64,000 bases of DNA from Kingdonia uniflora (taxonomy: Eukaryota; Streptophyta; Magnoliopsida; Ranunculales; Circaeasteraceae): the NCBI GenBank assembly GCA_014058105.1, contig JACGCM010002659.1, positions 2,294,001-2,358,000 on the forward strand, read 5' to 3'. Below the pieces are notes generated by a model. The model ran no database searches, was not told the origin of the DNA, and saw only the letters and a list, made by a program, of their open reading frames with translations. Position 1 is the first letter of the stretch, and each line of letters begins with the position of its first letter. Below are positions 44,554 to 56,782 of the stretch, in pieces. The position numbers and the translations under genes are program-made.

Positions 44554-44898
44554 TGATGTGAATCATCACTAATAAGGTCGTCTACCTCCATGCGACCTAT
44601 GATTATTTGCTGTTTTATGTTTTATGATTTAGCTTAAAGCCCTGTTGGAGAGGTCTAATGTGAGTTATTAGCAGTTTCCCCATTTAAGTAGAATTTTATT
44701 TCAATTAGAATTAGGGTTCCTAATTCAAACCTCCCCCCCTTGTGTTCTATAAAAGGGGAGGTCAAGGTTATTTGTTTCTCAGTTGATTTTGATTAAAAGT
44801 AAGTTGATTTGTTTAGTTGAAACCCTAGTTTCCCTAACTCTTAAATACAACGTGATTTTTTTACGAATCTTGCTTCTGCGTTCATAGTATTCGCGTCA
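44554..44898 (+). repeat. 3' LTR of the gag-only element
   Basis: About 345 bp, start TGATGTGAATC, end GCGTCA. Near-identical to 41721-42061. Its last 50 bp recur as a solitary fragment at 63389-63440. Confidence 0.88.
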
Positions 44899-44924
44899 GT
44901 TTTAGAATCCTGTGTTTCCAATTT

Positions 44925-45101
44925 TGTTTAGCCACAGTTTAGGCATGAAATTGATTTTAGGTTACTAAAACTTAGTGTAGAAACTTTGTTGACTACAAAT
45001 TTTTGGTTTTAGCCACAGCCTGGTTTGTAATAATTTGTCGTATACATAACTGTGGCTAAAACTAAATTTGACGATGACTTTTAGTTCATTTTCTAGAAGT
45101 G
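44925..45101. mobile_element. CACTA-like terminal fragment with TAGCCACAG repeats
   Basis: The word TTTAGCCACAG occurs at 44928 and 45008, and inverted (CTGTGGCTAAAAC) at 45048, a subterminal-repeat pattern. The segment ends ttttctagaagtg at 45101; its reverse complement CACTTCTAGAAAA is close to the usual plant CACTA terminus CACTACAAGAAAA. The other terminus is not present nearby. Confidence 0.4.
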
Positions 45102-45119
45102 AATATCATCTATATATAC

Positions 45120-48100
45120 CTGAGCAACGAGCACAGTGCCTCTCTTACATTGTATCAATAGAATTTTATCAACTTTTCCCCTTGAACAAATCCCTTTCCT
45201 AAGAGAAAATTTGAAAGCCGATCATACCATGCTCGAGAAGTTTGCTTCAAACCATAAAAAGCCTTTTTCAAGTAGAAAACATGATTGGGAGGATAAGGAT
45301 CCTCAAAGCCTTATGGTTGTGTCAGATACACTTCATTCTTAAGGAGCCCGTTTAAAAAAGTGTTTTTCACATCTATTTGATATAGCTTGAACCTTTGATT
45401 ACAAGCAAGGGATAAAAGTATGCGAATAGACTCAAGCCTTATAGTAGGAGCAAATGTTTCAGCAACCTCAACCCCTTTGACTTGATTATACCCTTGGGCA
45501 ACCAACCTAGCTTTGTTTCAAATGATATTCCCAAGTTTATCAAACATGTTCTCGTAGATCCATTTAGTCCCAATTATATTCGTACTAGAAGGATGTGAAA
45601 ACAAATTTCACCAATCTTGACATCGAAACTGGCGAAGCTCATCCTGTATTGCACGAAGTTAATACTCATCTAAGAGAGCTTCCTTCACAGTTGTGGGCAC
45701 GATCATAGAAACATAGCAAACATAATTCACCGTCTCATGAGTTTAGCTTATAATTTGAACATGAGAACTAGCATCCCCAATGGTATCGGTCTATGAGTGA
45801 TCCTTGTGAACTTGATGCCATCTGGGTTGTGTTACACTAGTAACTGGAGGAGGTGGGGGAGGAGGGGTTGGTAGAGTAAATAAAGGGGAGGCAACATTAG
45901 ATGTAGGAGTCGTGTCAAGAATCTCACTAGTTAAAGTCTCTAGTTTTTTGTTGTAACATCATCTTCTCCAACATCTGCAAAGCCAATAGTGCAAGTATCA
46001 TCCACAACCACATTACATGACTCCATCATCACTTTGGTCCTAGAATTATAGACTTGAAAAACTCTACTATTTGTTGAATAGCCCAATAAAATACCCTCAT
46101 TACTTCGAGAGTCAAATTTCCCAATACTTTTTTGATCTCAAAAGATAAAACATTTACTTCTAAAAACCTAAAACTAATTTATGTTTGGCTTCTTGCTATG
46201 AAGTAAGACTCGTCCAATTTCTTAAAGAACTCTATTCTTTTGTTCTGCGACCCCATTTTATTGTGGCATAATTGGAGCATAGAATTCATGTTTAATCCCA
46301 TTATAATTGCAGTACAAAATTCGGAGCGATTTAGTACGAAATTCTTCAAATATATTATACTTCTCTCTCAGAAGGGTTATCTAAGTATAACGAGAAAAAT
46401 CGTCCACAATTACCAAAATGTATCGTTTACCACCCAAAGATGCAATTCTTATTAGACCCATCAAATCCATGTGTATTAGCTTAAGAACCCGTGTAGTAGT
46501 AATATTGTTGGCCTTCTTGTGAGAACTCCTGATTTGCTTGCCAAGTTGACACGGACCACACATTACATTATTTAATCTTCCCAACTTTGGAACTCTCTTG
46601 ATAAGCTCTTTGCTCGTAATCTTGGACAAATCATTGAAGTTAATATATCCCAACCTTTGATGCCAATAATTTACATCACTTAGTTTAGTTTTATTACACA
46701 GTAGAGCTTCTTGTTGAACAACATAGCAATTGTTAGCAGTTCTAGCAGCATACATCACACGTTGTCCTTGAGAATTTAATACATCACAACCTCTTTTAGA
46801 AAATATAGCAATGCGATCTGTATCACATGACTGACTGACATTGAGAAGATTTGTTACCAAAAGAACATTATCTATCGTTGGAGTACCAAGTCCTTCAGCC
46901 TTTTCCTTTCCCACCACAAAAGATATACTCCCATAACCAAAAGTAACATCGTCACCCTGAATATTCTCTAAGTGACTCAGCTTGGACTCATCACCAGTCA
47001 TATAACGAGAACATCCACTGTCCATATACCACTAAACAGACTTAAAGGCATTTAAAGAAGTAAGTGTAATATTACACCTTATCTGAGGTGTTAAATCATT
47101 CTTTCACACACAAATGGTTTGAAGAATCCTTCGAGCTGAGGTTTCCTGTGCAAACCATCTAGAAAAAAATTTACTATTCATATTAGTGAAAATCACATTT
47201 GAGTTATATCTTTGCCCATTGTATGGTCGAGCATATGGTTGATAGGGTCCAACAAATCAATAATATGATGCAATATGACCATTTTGACCACACATTCCAT
47301 AATAATAAATCTTAGAGTAAGAGGGCCTTTTGGCTTGATTACGAGTGGAGGATATTAAATTATGTTTGGGCAATGATGTAGTAGCAATTGCTTTAACGAA
47401 TTTCATGACTTGAGGATTCTTGGCATTATAGAGATTTTCTCATATCCTAGACCCTTTTTGTTAGTATCCGTTTTCTCTATACATAATATCTTATCAATAT
47501 TTTTTGTTCCATGATTTATTTTTTCAAGTTTCTGCTGAGATAAAACTAAATCAAGTTTGGCCTTATGTAAATCGTCCAAAGTTAATTTCATTTTCTCCTT
47601 AGCATCATAAACTTCTTTTTCTAAAATCATAATCTTGTCATGAAGACCTTGTTTCTCATCTTCAAGCATTTTTATCTCATTACTTGCATTCTCAGCCTTT
47701 TCTTAAAGTTTAAGCGTGAGTGTACTAACTTGATCTTTCAAGACTTATTTAAGTTTACCAAGTATAACATATTTAGCAAATGTCTGGGCATACAAATTTT
47801 CAAGATTCAGGTCCTCAAACTCATTATTTTCATGATCACTTTGACTTTTAATAGGATTCTCAAGTTTGGAAGCGTCAGAGTTATCATTATTATAATGTAA
47901 AAAGTAAGATATGTACAATATTTTCTATTCTCAGCTACTTGAGGATGATCATCATTATTATTATTTTCATCATCACTATCATCCCAAGTAACACTAATAT
48001 TCATAGCTTTATGATTATTTCTAGATTTCTTATTGGGACAACAGTATGCATAATGACCAAACTTGTGATACTTATAACATTCAACTTGACTTAGGTCAGT

Positions 48101-48155
48101 GACATTATTGGTTTATCGATTATAAGATTTGACTCGATCATGAGGTCGTGGCTTA
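45120..48155 (-). pseudogene. Copia relic, Sirevirus-like
   Basis: Minus strand from 48155: a gag C-terminus with knuckle CYKYHKFGHYAYC, in which the second Cys is Tyr; a coiled-coil-like Lys/Glu stretch (47669-47403); protease MDSGCSRYMTGDESKLSHLE (47025); pre-integrase VNYWHQRLGYINFNDLSKI; CGPCQLGKQIRSSHKKAN; integrase core start HMDLMGLIRIASLGGKRYIL and VDDFSRYT (46400); a degraded integrase tail to 45600 (GIMFCDP-region, IFGCKCF); and RT start MVAQGYNQVKGVEVAETFAP, IDVKNTFLNGLL (45505-45311). It ends about 45125 in mid-RT. LTRs are not found. The protease/integrase style matches SIRE-type Copia; the lineage is inference. Confidence 0.82.
46381..47025 (-). pseudogene. Open protease-integrase segment of the Copia relic
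   Basis: 214 codons without a stop: aspartic-protease motif DSGCSRYMTG at the start, then the HWHQ-like zinc-binding pre-integrase domain (YWHQRLG...CGPCQLGK) and the first catalytic Asp region of integrase (LIHMDLMG). This is the best-preserved part of the element. Confidence 0.82.
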
Positions 48156-48164
48156 TAGTTCACT

Positions 48165-49715
48165 GATTACCCCACACGTTCGACTTAGTGGACACGGAGA
48201 TGAACTTTACCTCATTAAACTTTTACATGATGACGATGATAACTATCGGGGATCCCAGAAAGCGTCTATTATCGTATAATTTTGATTATGAAAAGCCAAA
48301 AATATATTGCCAATTTTTTCCCACTTTAGAGGAAAAGGATGTCCATTCGAGGGCTATAAAGATAAATTGGATAAAAAGGTTTATTGAGGCGAACAAAATT
48401 AATCCCATGACACGACATTTATCGACCCATGCTTTCATATTTTTATAATGGCCAAACTCTTCTTCCCCAATAATAAAAATATGATTAGGTTGGGTTATTT
48501 GGTCGTGATTGCCGACCAAGATAGGTTGAATGATTATGATTGGGGCTCCGCCATTTTTTAGGCTTTATACACGGCCCTTAACGCTTACTCTTTAGGTGTG
48601 AAGGGTTTGTGTGGTTGGTAGAGTTTGCTTGAATATTGGTACTATGAATATTAGGCAAATCTCCACCTTATACTTCAAGATGATGTGACCAATGATGCGC
48701 ACCTCTATTTCCCAATATGAACTCGATGGATGAGGGTGAATTTGATGGAGAAAGTTAATAGGGGGATGGACAAACAATGTGAGCATTGCTAGGGTTCAGA
48801 TTGAGATGCAGAGGTTAAACAACCTAATGTGTCCATGAGACTCATATTTAGTGATGCAATATGGTTTAAAGGGCTACGAGGATATACCCCTCGCAGTTGC
48901 ACGATAGTATTCATAAAAAATGGTACTTCTTCCTGTTCCTAGCCTTCCGTATGTTTGGTATTTAGAGGAGCGGTATTCTCTTCAGGTATTTGGGGTTACA
49001 CGTGTTTCCGCAACTTTATCCACTCAGGATTTGTTTGGGGATCATCAAATACTTGAGGATCGTTATCTAGACCAGCTTAGAGGTTAGGGATGGTCACATT
49101 TTACCAGACTACTCACGAACGATCGATCAATGCTTATGTGATCGGTTCAAGAGCGGTTAAAGGGCGGATTATTCCTCCGAGGTTTGCACATTCCATGCCA
49201 CAGGAGATACATTTCACACATGAGGACATGGATACTAGTATTGATCCCACATGGTGGTTTATAGTTATTGATATTAACGACACTGATGATAGGTTGCTTG
49301 ACATACCTCGTCTTAGCGACGTCCCCGGGGTACCATCTGCTGGTTTATATCATGATACAAAGGTAAATGGTTAATTTGATATTGTAACATTTTTATATCC
49401 GTTTACATATATAAGTTTTGCTCATGACACCTTTTATTATTATAGTACATGCAATATCTAGATGAGTCTAGACGTATATATGTCGGTGGCCAGCAGATTG
49501 CGTATGATTGGACAACTTTGATGTACGAACATTATACTGGTGTGATCACTGACAAAGACGAGATGATCAGGGAGAGGGATGCCTACATACAAAAGCTTTA
49601 CAATAAGAATCATGAGTTAGAAGATCCATTGCAGAGTTGCAGGTGCAGCTTTATCGATACCAGTTGTGATAATTTGTCCTATGTCGTTATGATCATCTTT
49701 TGGACTACTTAATTT
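48165..49715 (+). pseudogene. Plant-mobile-domain-like gene relic (tentative)
   Basis: Degraded plus-strand coding sense: YNFDYEKPKIYCQFFPTLEE (48280), SLGVKGLCGW and SLLEYWYYEY (48590-48650), VWYLEERYSLQVFGVTR (48955), then two better frames at 49090-49374 (FAHSMPQEIHFTHEDMDTSI...) and 49449-49712 (YVGGQQIAYDWTTLMYEHYT). W-rich 'LL..W.Y.Y' followed by a 'WYL.ER' segment is what plant mobile domain (PMD) genes have. The family call is tentative. It lies between two other TE relics. Confidence 0.35.
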
Positions 49716-49839
49716 AATTTTGGACTATGTCATTATGTTTTAATTTTGGACCTCTATTTTTATATTTGACCTATGTCGTTATGTTTAATTTGCCATATCC
49801 GTTATTCCCTCATGGGTCTTGAACGTCTTTTCAAACTTC

Positions 49840-50660
49840 GTCAAAAGGTTATTTTGCATTTTTATTTATTTTTTCCCTTGTTGGCCTATTTATTAACCCA
49901 GGAGATGAATAAACCGGGTCCGTCACTTCATCGTCATTGTCAACTAATTCTTCGGGATTTGAACCCATTGAAACCCCCGGACTTGTATTTGAAGACGCCT
50001 TTTGTGCCTTAGAGCTGGACTCAAAGCCACCGCCGACTTGCATTTCATGGACGCTTCTATGGATGATCTCTGAATTCCATCTTGGATGTTTATTCAAAAT
50101 ATACCAAATATACTTGAAACCAAATCTGTATGGTTTTCAATTGTTCTCGGTTTTAAACGTTTTCTCAAACATAGTATTCGTATGGTCATACTACGCACAA
50201 AGAAAAAAAAATTAAACACTTAACAAAATTTTGTGATGTAACAAATTTAAACAAACATGTCATATAAATTGAAACGTACCTCGTGGTGTTTATTTTCAAT
50301 CCTGCTATGGTTCGCTTCGCGAACTTTGATGATGCACGCAACAAAAATGCGGTTTGTTGTTGAATTTTCCCCCAACGTTATTTTAAGGCAGCTCTTGTAT
50401 TAGTTTTCATACCACTTGTTCCTTTATAGCCGTTTACTATTTTCCCCCAAAACTTGAATTCATCTTGTTGGTTACCATTTTGAACATCTTGCAAGTGTGT
50501 AACCCAATATTTTACAAGTGTTTGATCCTCAAGGTTGATCTAACAACTATTATCGTTTTTCTTTTCGTTAAAGAACACGTTGGGTGGCGCGGAAAGGGAA
50601 TGTGGGGGCATGGGGTAGGAAGGCGGGTGCATGGAGTAGTTCGGTAATTCCAGAAGTTGC
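49840..50660 (-). pseudogene. Myb/SANT-like, NAM-associated C-terminal-domain relic
   Basis: Minus strand: NLEDQTLVKYWVTHLQD (50545) and FKFWGKIVNGYKGT (50460), then TRAALK*RWGKIQQQ (50380), a trihelix/Myb-like pattern (D..LV..W.....FW..V...Y....RT...L..RW). After a presumed intron come FGFKYIWYILNKHPRWNSEI (50120) and a Ser/Asn/Pro-rich tail ending RPTREKINKNAK (49860). The same order occurs in NAM-associated (PF14303-like) proteins, many of which are partners of PIF/Harbinger transposases. Stops present. No transposase is adjacent. Confidence 0.5.
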
Positions 50661-51068
50661 GTCGATGGAACGTATTGAGAGTATGGATTTTAGGAAAATT
50701 CATTATCCATTTGAAGTTGATAGAGCTTGAGATGTTAGAGAGTCGATAATGCTAACTAGAGTGAAAGGGGTGAAACAAATTATTTGAAGGAGAATGTAAG
50801 AAAACTACCTATTTTTATTTGAAGAATTTGGGTGAAATAAAAAAGACTAACCATTAGGGAGATGGGTTGTGACCACAGATTGTAGGTGCATTATTGAAAA
50901 GCGCCTAGAGTTCGCAGAAAAATAAAATAAAAAAACAAAAAACTTACGCACGCATAACGGTTTAGCTATTTGCGAGGTGTATTTAAAAGTTGGCGGGCGC
51001 TTAACGATTCAGCGTCTTTAATGGCATCAAATATAACATAATCAATCCTAGATGTGACACATAAATGA

Positions 51069-51200
51069 AGAGGTTTTTTTTTTTTTTGTTTTTTTTTTTT
51101 TTGTTACACAAGCTGGTTTTATATAGGGATCCGTAACTCTGAGTTTCCAACCCAGTGGTGTCGAACTACGACTCTTGTTTTGGTAGAGAGTCACAACCAA
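51069..51200 (-). mobile_element. SINE-like tail (tRNA-type B box + poly-A)
   Basis: The minus strand reads ...AGTTCGACACCACTGGGTTG (the B-box-like GTTCGACACC of pol III promoters) followed some 50 bp later by TTGTGTAAC and an A-rich tail (plus-strand T-runs 51071-51101). A clear A box is not seen, so it would be 5'-truncated. No TSD found. It lies about 370 bp upstream of the galactose mutarotase gene. Confidence 0.4.
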
Positions 51201-51469
51201 TAGGAAGTAAATTATACAATTAACAATCAATGTACTTTTTTCATGGAGGGAGGCTACACTAACTTTAAAATAAATAAATATATAAATAAAGGCGAAAAAC
51301 AAATTGTGCCAAAATTGAGAGAATATCTCGATATTTATCCTGAAGTTTTGCGGGGAAATTATATCATCATGCTTACGTCACTACCACTCTTCTCTCTCAG
51401 ATCTGAAAATTATAAAAGCTCTGTTTTTATAAACTTCTCTATCTCTGGTAAAAATTACTAGAAACAACA

Positions 51470-54400
51470 ATGACAGAGCCAAAGCTATTTGAGCTCAACA
51501 ATGGAACCATGCAAGTGAAGATCAGCAACTATGGATGCACCATCACTTCCCTCTCTGTTTCTGACAAGAATGGTTCCCATTCTCTCTATGTCTCTCTTCA
51601 TTGCATGCAGATTGAATCATTGTAAGTTTGAGTTTTTGATCTGATTTAGCTCTGTTTTTGTTTGATTCAAGGTACCCTTGCTGATGTTGTTCTTGGGTTT
51701 GATTCAATTGAGCCGTATCTGGTAAGTGATTTTGACTCTGTTTTCCTCTGTTTCTGAGTTCTTAATGTAGAAGTTGGATCTGGGGGTTTAAGTTTATATG
51801 TTAATTTGTTGATTTGGATGAAAATAGTGACCCCCGTTTGATGCTTTAAATGAATTGGTGGATTGATTGGTATTTTTTTTTCTGGTATGTGTTTAAGCAG
51901 AAAGGTAATGCGCCTTATTTTGGATGCATTGTTGGGCGAGTTGCGAATCGAATCAAAGATGGGGTGTTTACGCTTAATGAGGAGAAGTTTTCTTTGCCTA
52001 TCAACAATCCCCCAAATAGTCTCCATGGTGACTAAAGTTTCGATATTTCGATATTGTTTTATTTCTGTTTGGTTTTTGATGAGTACATGCTGAAAGTAGT
52101 TGAATGGATTAAGACCAAATTTTCATGCTAAACGATATTCATTTTCGCATGACATTAGTGTATGTTGTAATGTCCGATTTATAGTACAGTCGTTTAGGGA
52201 AATATGTTTTATTTATTTTTGTCATGCTATAGGGGTAGATGTTAACAAGGAGACTGTATTTGAAGAGAAAGTTGATAAGTCATAACGTCCGACAAAATCT
52301 TAACATATGGGGTTGAATACCATCTGTGAATATGTTATATTTGCATCACTTAGGATGTGTTTGAATTTGCAAGTTCTTTTTAGTTTGTATGTGCTATTGC
52401 ACGTGCGAACGCATTACTTTTGGAAATATTGTTGGGTTTTGATGTTTTTTCTTTTAAATTACTTAGAAAGTTTTTTTATTTTCTTTGTGTTCTCCCCATC
52501 ATGTATTTAACCCCATAGTTGATTACAATATATGTTACAACTTGACAGCGTTCACACTAGCACAAACCTCTGAATTTAACCCTCGTACTTTTACTATATT
52601 TGGAACCCGATTATTTAGTTGAGAAATTGGCATGGCAAATTTCATGTGATATAAGAGTAATATAAAAAGCTTATAATACAATAATTAAGAGACTACATAT
52701 AATTTGTGATTCATGAGGAAGATAAGAGTAATATAAACACATCTTGAAAAGAACCTTGATCAATCATAATTTACACTACCTTAAATAGACAAAAACCCTA
52801 GAACTAAAGTTTAACATAAACAACAATAACCTATTTTCAGAATACCTTTTTACTACCGAATCTGTGGCCGTTAAATTATTGGGTTATTTTCTTTCATTGT
52901 AACTCTGATAGTGTGTTAAATGGCAATGATAACAATAGTAATTCCAATGTGATCGATAGGGTTTAGAGTGAGGTTGTTCCTGGAGTTATTTATTATGATG
53001 AGCTTATGAATTTAGAAGTTAAGCTGATTGGGTTTGGAGAGATTGCATCAATGATGGGCGATAATGTACAAATTTTCTAAAGCTTCCAGAGCACGATTTT
53101 ACCATTGTGATATTTTGTTATAACTATAGTATAGAAGGCAAGGGGCACTACATGAGTTTAAGGAACATGTTGAGAGCCAAGGTGATGATGTCTCTTTGGG
53201 CGTGTAGAGCAAACAATATGATACCTTTGTAGGTGATGAAAGGCAGCCTACACAATCTTAAATAGACACCCTAGAACAAAAATCTAACATAAACAACAAG
53301 AACCTAGACCTACACAAAAGATATCCACAACCTAATCTTAAACACTAACACTAAACAATATAGAGAAATTGAAAGAAATGTTAAAGTTTACAAATCTAAT
53401 TTGTGATAGCTCAAGAGAGAGGAAACCGGAGAAGTAAGAGGGAGAAGAGATAGGAGGCGGGAGAGAGGTATAAAGCTAAATTAGGTTTTGAACTATCTAT
53501 TTTTGAGAATTGTATTATAGTCTAAATGTAGGGTTTAAATTAATTCCTTGTCCTAATTTTTTCAATGGCCAAAATTACTTTGATTAATGTTTAATATTAT
53601 CTAGGTAATCCAAAATATCCTCGAGTACCACATCATGTAGATGAACGGTTATGGCTTAGCCTAAGAGTTGAGTGTTTTTTTTCTTCTTAATATAGATAAG
53701 CATGTTTTTGGGAGAAGCATTTTGCACGAGTGACACTAGTCCAAGTTTCTTATCTTTAGATTTTCCCTCTATATGCTCCCAATACACTATAGATTTTATC
53801 AGTCCAAATTTTCTCTCTATGTTTTCTTAATCCAATAGTTCTTTAATAATTATTACATACCCAATTTGTCGGCCCTCTTATAAGACGATTTTATAACACT
53901 CCCTATCAGCTGTTGAAACTATTATGGGGAAATGAATAGCATTGGATTGATTGGCGGTTTCCCCTTGAAGCGCTCCAGAGAATTGTTTGCTTTAAACAAG
54001 GATGGGGAGGGTTAGCGAATTTAGACTCTTATTTTCTATCTCTAGATTCTTTTGATTGAAGCTTTCTATTATCTTGGTTCTCTCAATATAGAATGTTTCT
54101 CGGCGGAGAATAATATAGCATAGGAGATTTAGTGTAACTACAAATACATTTGTTGTGTGTTATTCATGTTTTTAGTCTATTGTGAATTATTTGTAACTTT
54201 AGTTTGGTCTTTAGGTGGGAATAAAGGCTACGATAAGGTGGTGTGGGAAGTCGCTGAACACAAAGATGGTGAAAAGCCATCAATTACTTTTGTATACAAC
54301 AGCTATGATGGGGAGGAAGGTAAGAACTGATTCCATATTCACAAAATAATCCTAGACTTGTAGAAAAATCTGTTAAAGTCTTACAAGTTAAGAGTCAGCT

Positions 54401-55549
54401 TAACTAACTAGAAGTAATTAGTCGATTTCTGTAAGAAGACCAAAATTCGAAGATTGTTTGACCCCTACTCCCAATGTATTATTTTCTTTAACCTCGATTA
54501 TCAGTTGTATTTTCTACTTGTGTGGGGCCACATTACTGAGAATGTTCCGTGATAAGAGATACTCCCTTCTCCCATCAACAACTCTCAAGAAAGTTGAACT
54601 GCCTATTTATATATTGGGATCCTTTTGTGATACGCCAATATGCCCTTTAAAAAAAAAATGTGATACAACGTTTAGGTGTGAGGTTCCCAGTTCTTCCGTC
54701 TACCATGAATCTGAGGAGATATATCTCTTGTAATTGAATATGCAAAGGTCTAAAGCCAAGCAATCCCAAGACATCAAGGGATATCCCTGTATGATATGTA
54801 ACTATTTCTTCCAAAATTTGTAGGATTCTGGTAGATTTTGTTCTTTTGATTTTTCAATTCTTTTCGTTCCATTTTCTTTTGAAGTAATCTGATTATGTAG
54901 CAATTTTTTTGATAATCCAGGTTACCCTGGAGATGTTACTGTAACTGCAACGTATACTCTGACCTCTCCCATGACATTGAGGCTAGACATGGAAGCCACG
55001 CCTAAGAACAAACCAACTCCGATCAACTTAGCTCAACACACCTACTGGAATTTAGCAGGTCATAACTCAGGGGATGTACTTGATCATTCAGTTCAGATAT
55101 GGGCATCTCATGTTACTCCAGTAGATCAAAACACAATTCCAACGGGCGAGATTATGTCCCTTAAGGGTACCGCTTTTGACTTCACGACCGAGAAGAAAAT
55201 TCGTAAAGATATTCAGGAGATTCCTGGCTTGGGGTACGATCATAACTATGTGCTCAATTGCGGAGAAGAGAAATCTGGACTGAAACATGCAGTGAAAATG
55301 GAGAACCCTTCGGGATCTAGAGTTCTAGACTTATGGACTGACGCCCCTGGTATGCAGTTTTATACAGCAAATTATGTTAACGGGGTTGTCGGAAAAGGTG
55401 GTGCGGTGTACGAGAAGCATTCAGGAGTTTGTTTGGAAACCCAGGGCTTTCCAAATGCTATTAACCAACCAAACTTCCCATCTGTTGTGGTTCAACCAGG
55501 TGAGAAATATAAGCACACCATGCTTTATGAGTTTTCAGTTGGGGAGTAG
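51470..55549 (+). CDS. Galactose mutarotase (aldose 1-epimerase), 5 exons
   Basis: Interconverts alpha and beta anomers of galactose/glucose in the cytosol, feeding the Leloir pathway. Exons 51470-51572, 51672-51721, 51901-52027, 54215-54319, 54921-55549, all GT-AG with phases that join, giving 337 residues (plant members about 340). Start: first ATG (MTEPKLFELNNGTMQVKI). Family landmarks: PYFGCIVGRVANRIKDG (56-72), NSLHGGNKG with His93, catalytic His168 in LAQHTYWNLAGH, Asp235 in GLGYDHNY, catalytic Glu301 in GVCLETQGFPNAI. The third intron is long (2.2 kb) and contains repeated TE-like words. No signal peptide. The gene looks intact. Confidence 0.93.
52028..54214 (+). other. Long intron 3 of the galactose mutarotase gene
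   Basis: 2187 bp. Two direct near-repeats of about 60 bp carry 'cttaaatagac', 'accctagaac' and 'taacataaacaacaa' at about 52780-52835 and 53256-53310. Together with the AT-rich low-complexity context this suggests a decayed insertion, but ends cannot be drawn. No ORF of interest. Confidence 0.5.
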
Positions 55550-56366
55550 TAATAGTTTAGAAGGGATCTCTAGTGTGTAGTGTATATAATATAGGTGAAG
55601 AGGATGCGGTGTTATCCCAGCTTTTCTGGATTGATGGCTTCAAACTTGAAAGTGAGTTTTTGATGAATAAATTATGGCCATTTTCTTATTCTTTATGTCT
55701 TGTAGAATTTGGAATCTTTCTCTGAGTACCAAATTCTTTTACACTCAGATTAATAAAAGAAATCGGAATTTCCTAATTCATTTTTTGAAGTGCAGTGAGG
55801 TTTGATCCAAATTTTCTTCTTTGATTTAGGAATTTCAATGTTTGTCCACCAATTATAGCTTAAATTGCAGATTTTTTTTTTCAAGCCAGACCAATGTCCT
55901 CTCTTCCAAAGTAGTGAAGCCGTTGAAGATTACATTATGCCAGAAGATACATTATCCTTAGGCTCATATCCAAACTAAAAATCTTATATCGAATTGTTGA
56001 AAATGCAAGTAATTACAATTACATAGAAAATCAAAATTAAATTACAAATACTTGCTGGGGTTTGGCAATTCGAAACCGTTAGATTTATACAAAATGAGTG
56101 CAGTGGGAAACTTACACAGAGTCTGATTCAAAAATTAATGATAGATTTGATAGAAAACAAGAGCATAAACCCTAAAATTTAAAGATGGAAAAATCTGTTG
56201 GTATGAGCAAATATCCCCTGATTATTTTTGATATTAATCTTTTGGAACGTATGGAGTTGTAGATTGCAGTAAAAAGCTGAGTTAGGGTTGCAAGTCTTCT
56301 TTCTCTAAAGCACCAAAAAGCAAGCATCAATGCACACGACTTCGATACCACAATGTATTCCTCACT
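55550..56366 (+). other. 3'UTR/downstream flank of galactose mutarotase
   Basis: Directly after the TAG. Possible poly-A signals: 'gatgaataaatt' at 55661 and 'attaataaaaga' at 55750. Nothing else recognised to the hAT-like element. Confidence 0.5.
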
Positions 56367-56782
56367 CAGGGGCGGATTTAGGGGGGGCTAGGGGGTGCCC
56401 GGCACCCTCACTTTTTTTTTTCTTCCAGATTTACCCCTTATACCCACATTAAAAAAAAAAAAAAAAAAAACTCTATGTTTGGTTGGAATATAAGATTTTC
56501 ATCATCTCTTCATCACTCTCTAATTTTGTTGTTTTAGCTTGATTTTGTTGCTTCAGGTGGAGGGGTTGTTTCAATAGCTAGAGCTAAAGGGGTTGTTTGG
56601 GTAATTGAGGAAAATATCAAAGCAGCTAAAGTTGTTTTAGTTGGGAGGTTTTTGTTTAAGATTGATTGAGTTTTTATTGTTGCAGAGAAAGATTAATACA
56701 AGTAAAATTACCAAAATACCCCTTTATTTATTTTTTATTTTTTCGGGAGACCCCCACTCCCAAATCTCTGGCTCCGCCCCTG
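56367..56782. mobile_element. hAT-like non-autonomous element (416 bp)
   Basis: Ends are CAGGGGCGGA at 56367 and its inverted copy (tCCGCCCCTG) ending at 56782, the CAGGGGCGGA terminus known from many plant hAT MITEs. Flanks tcctcact / ctcctact are similar but not identical 8-mers, so a decayed TSD is possible. The interior includes an A/T run and a frame reading GGGVVSIARAKGVVWVIEEN after a splice-acceptor-like ttgcttcag, which may be a captured exon. Confidence 0.65.

Larger units (their letters stand above)
41721..44898 (+). mobile_element. Gag-only LTR retrotransposon (TR-GAG type)
   Basis: LTRs at 41721-42061 and 44554-44898, both TGATGTGAATCATCACTAAT ... GTCA; primer-binding site TGGTACCAGAGC at 42064; purine-rich CAGATGGAGGGTT before the 3' LTR; near-TSD GTGTT / GTTTT. 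The 2.5 kb interior encodes only a degraded Ty3/gypsy-type gag that ends 33 bp before the 3' LTR. There is no room for protease, RT, RNase H or integrase. That is the architecture described for plant TR-GAG elements, which depend on an autonomous partner. Confidence 0.85.
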
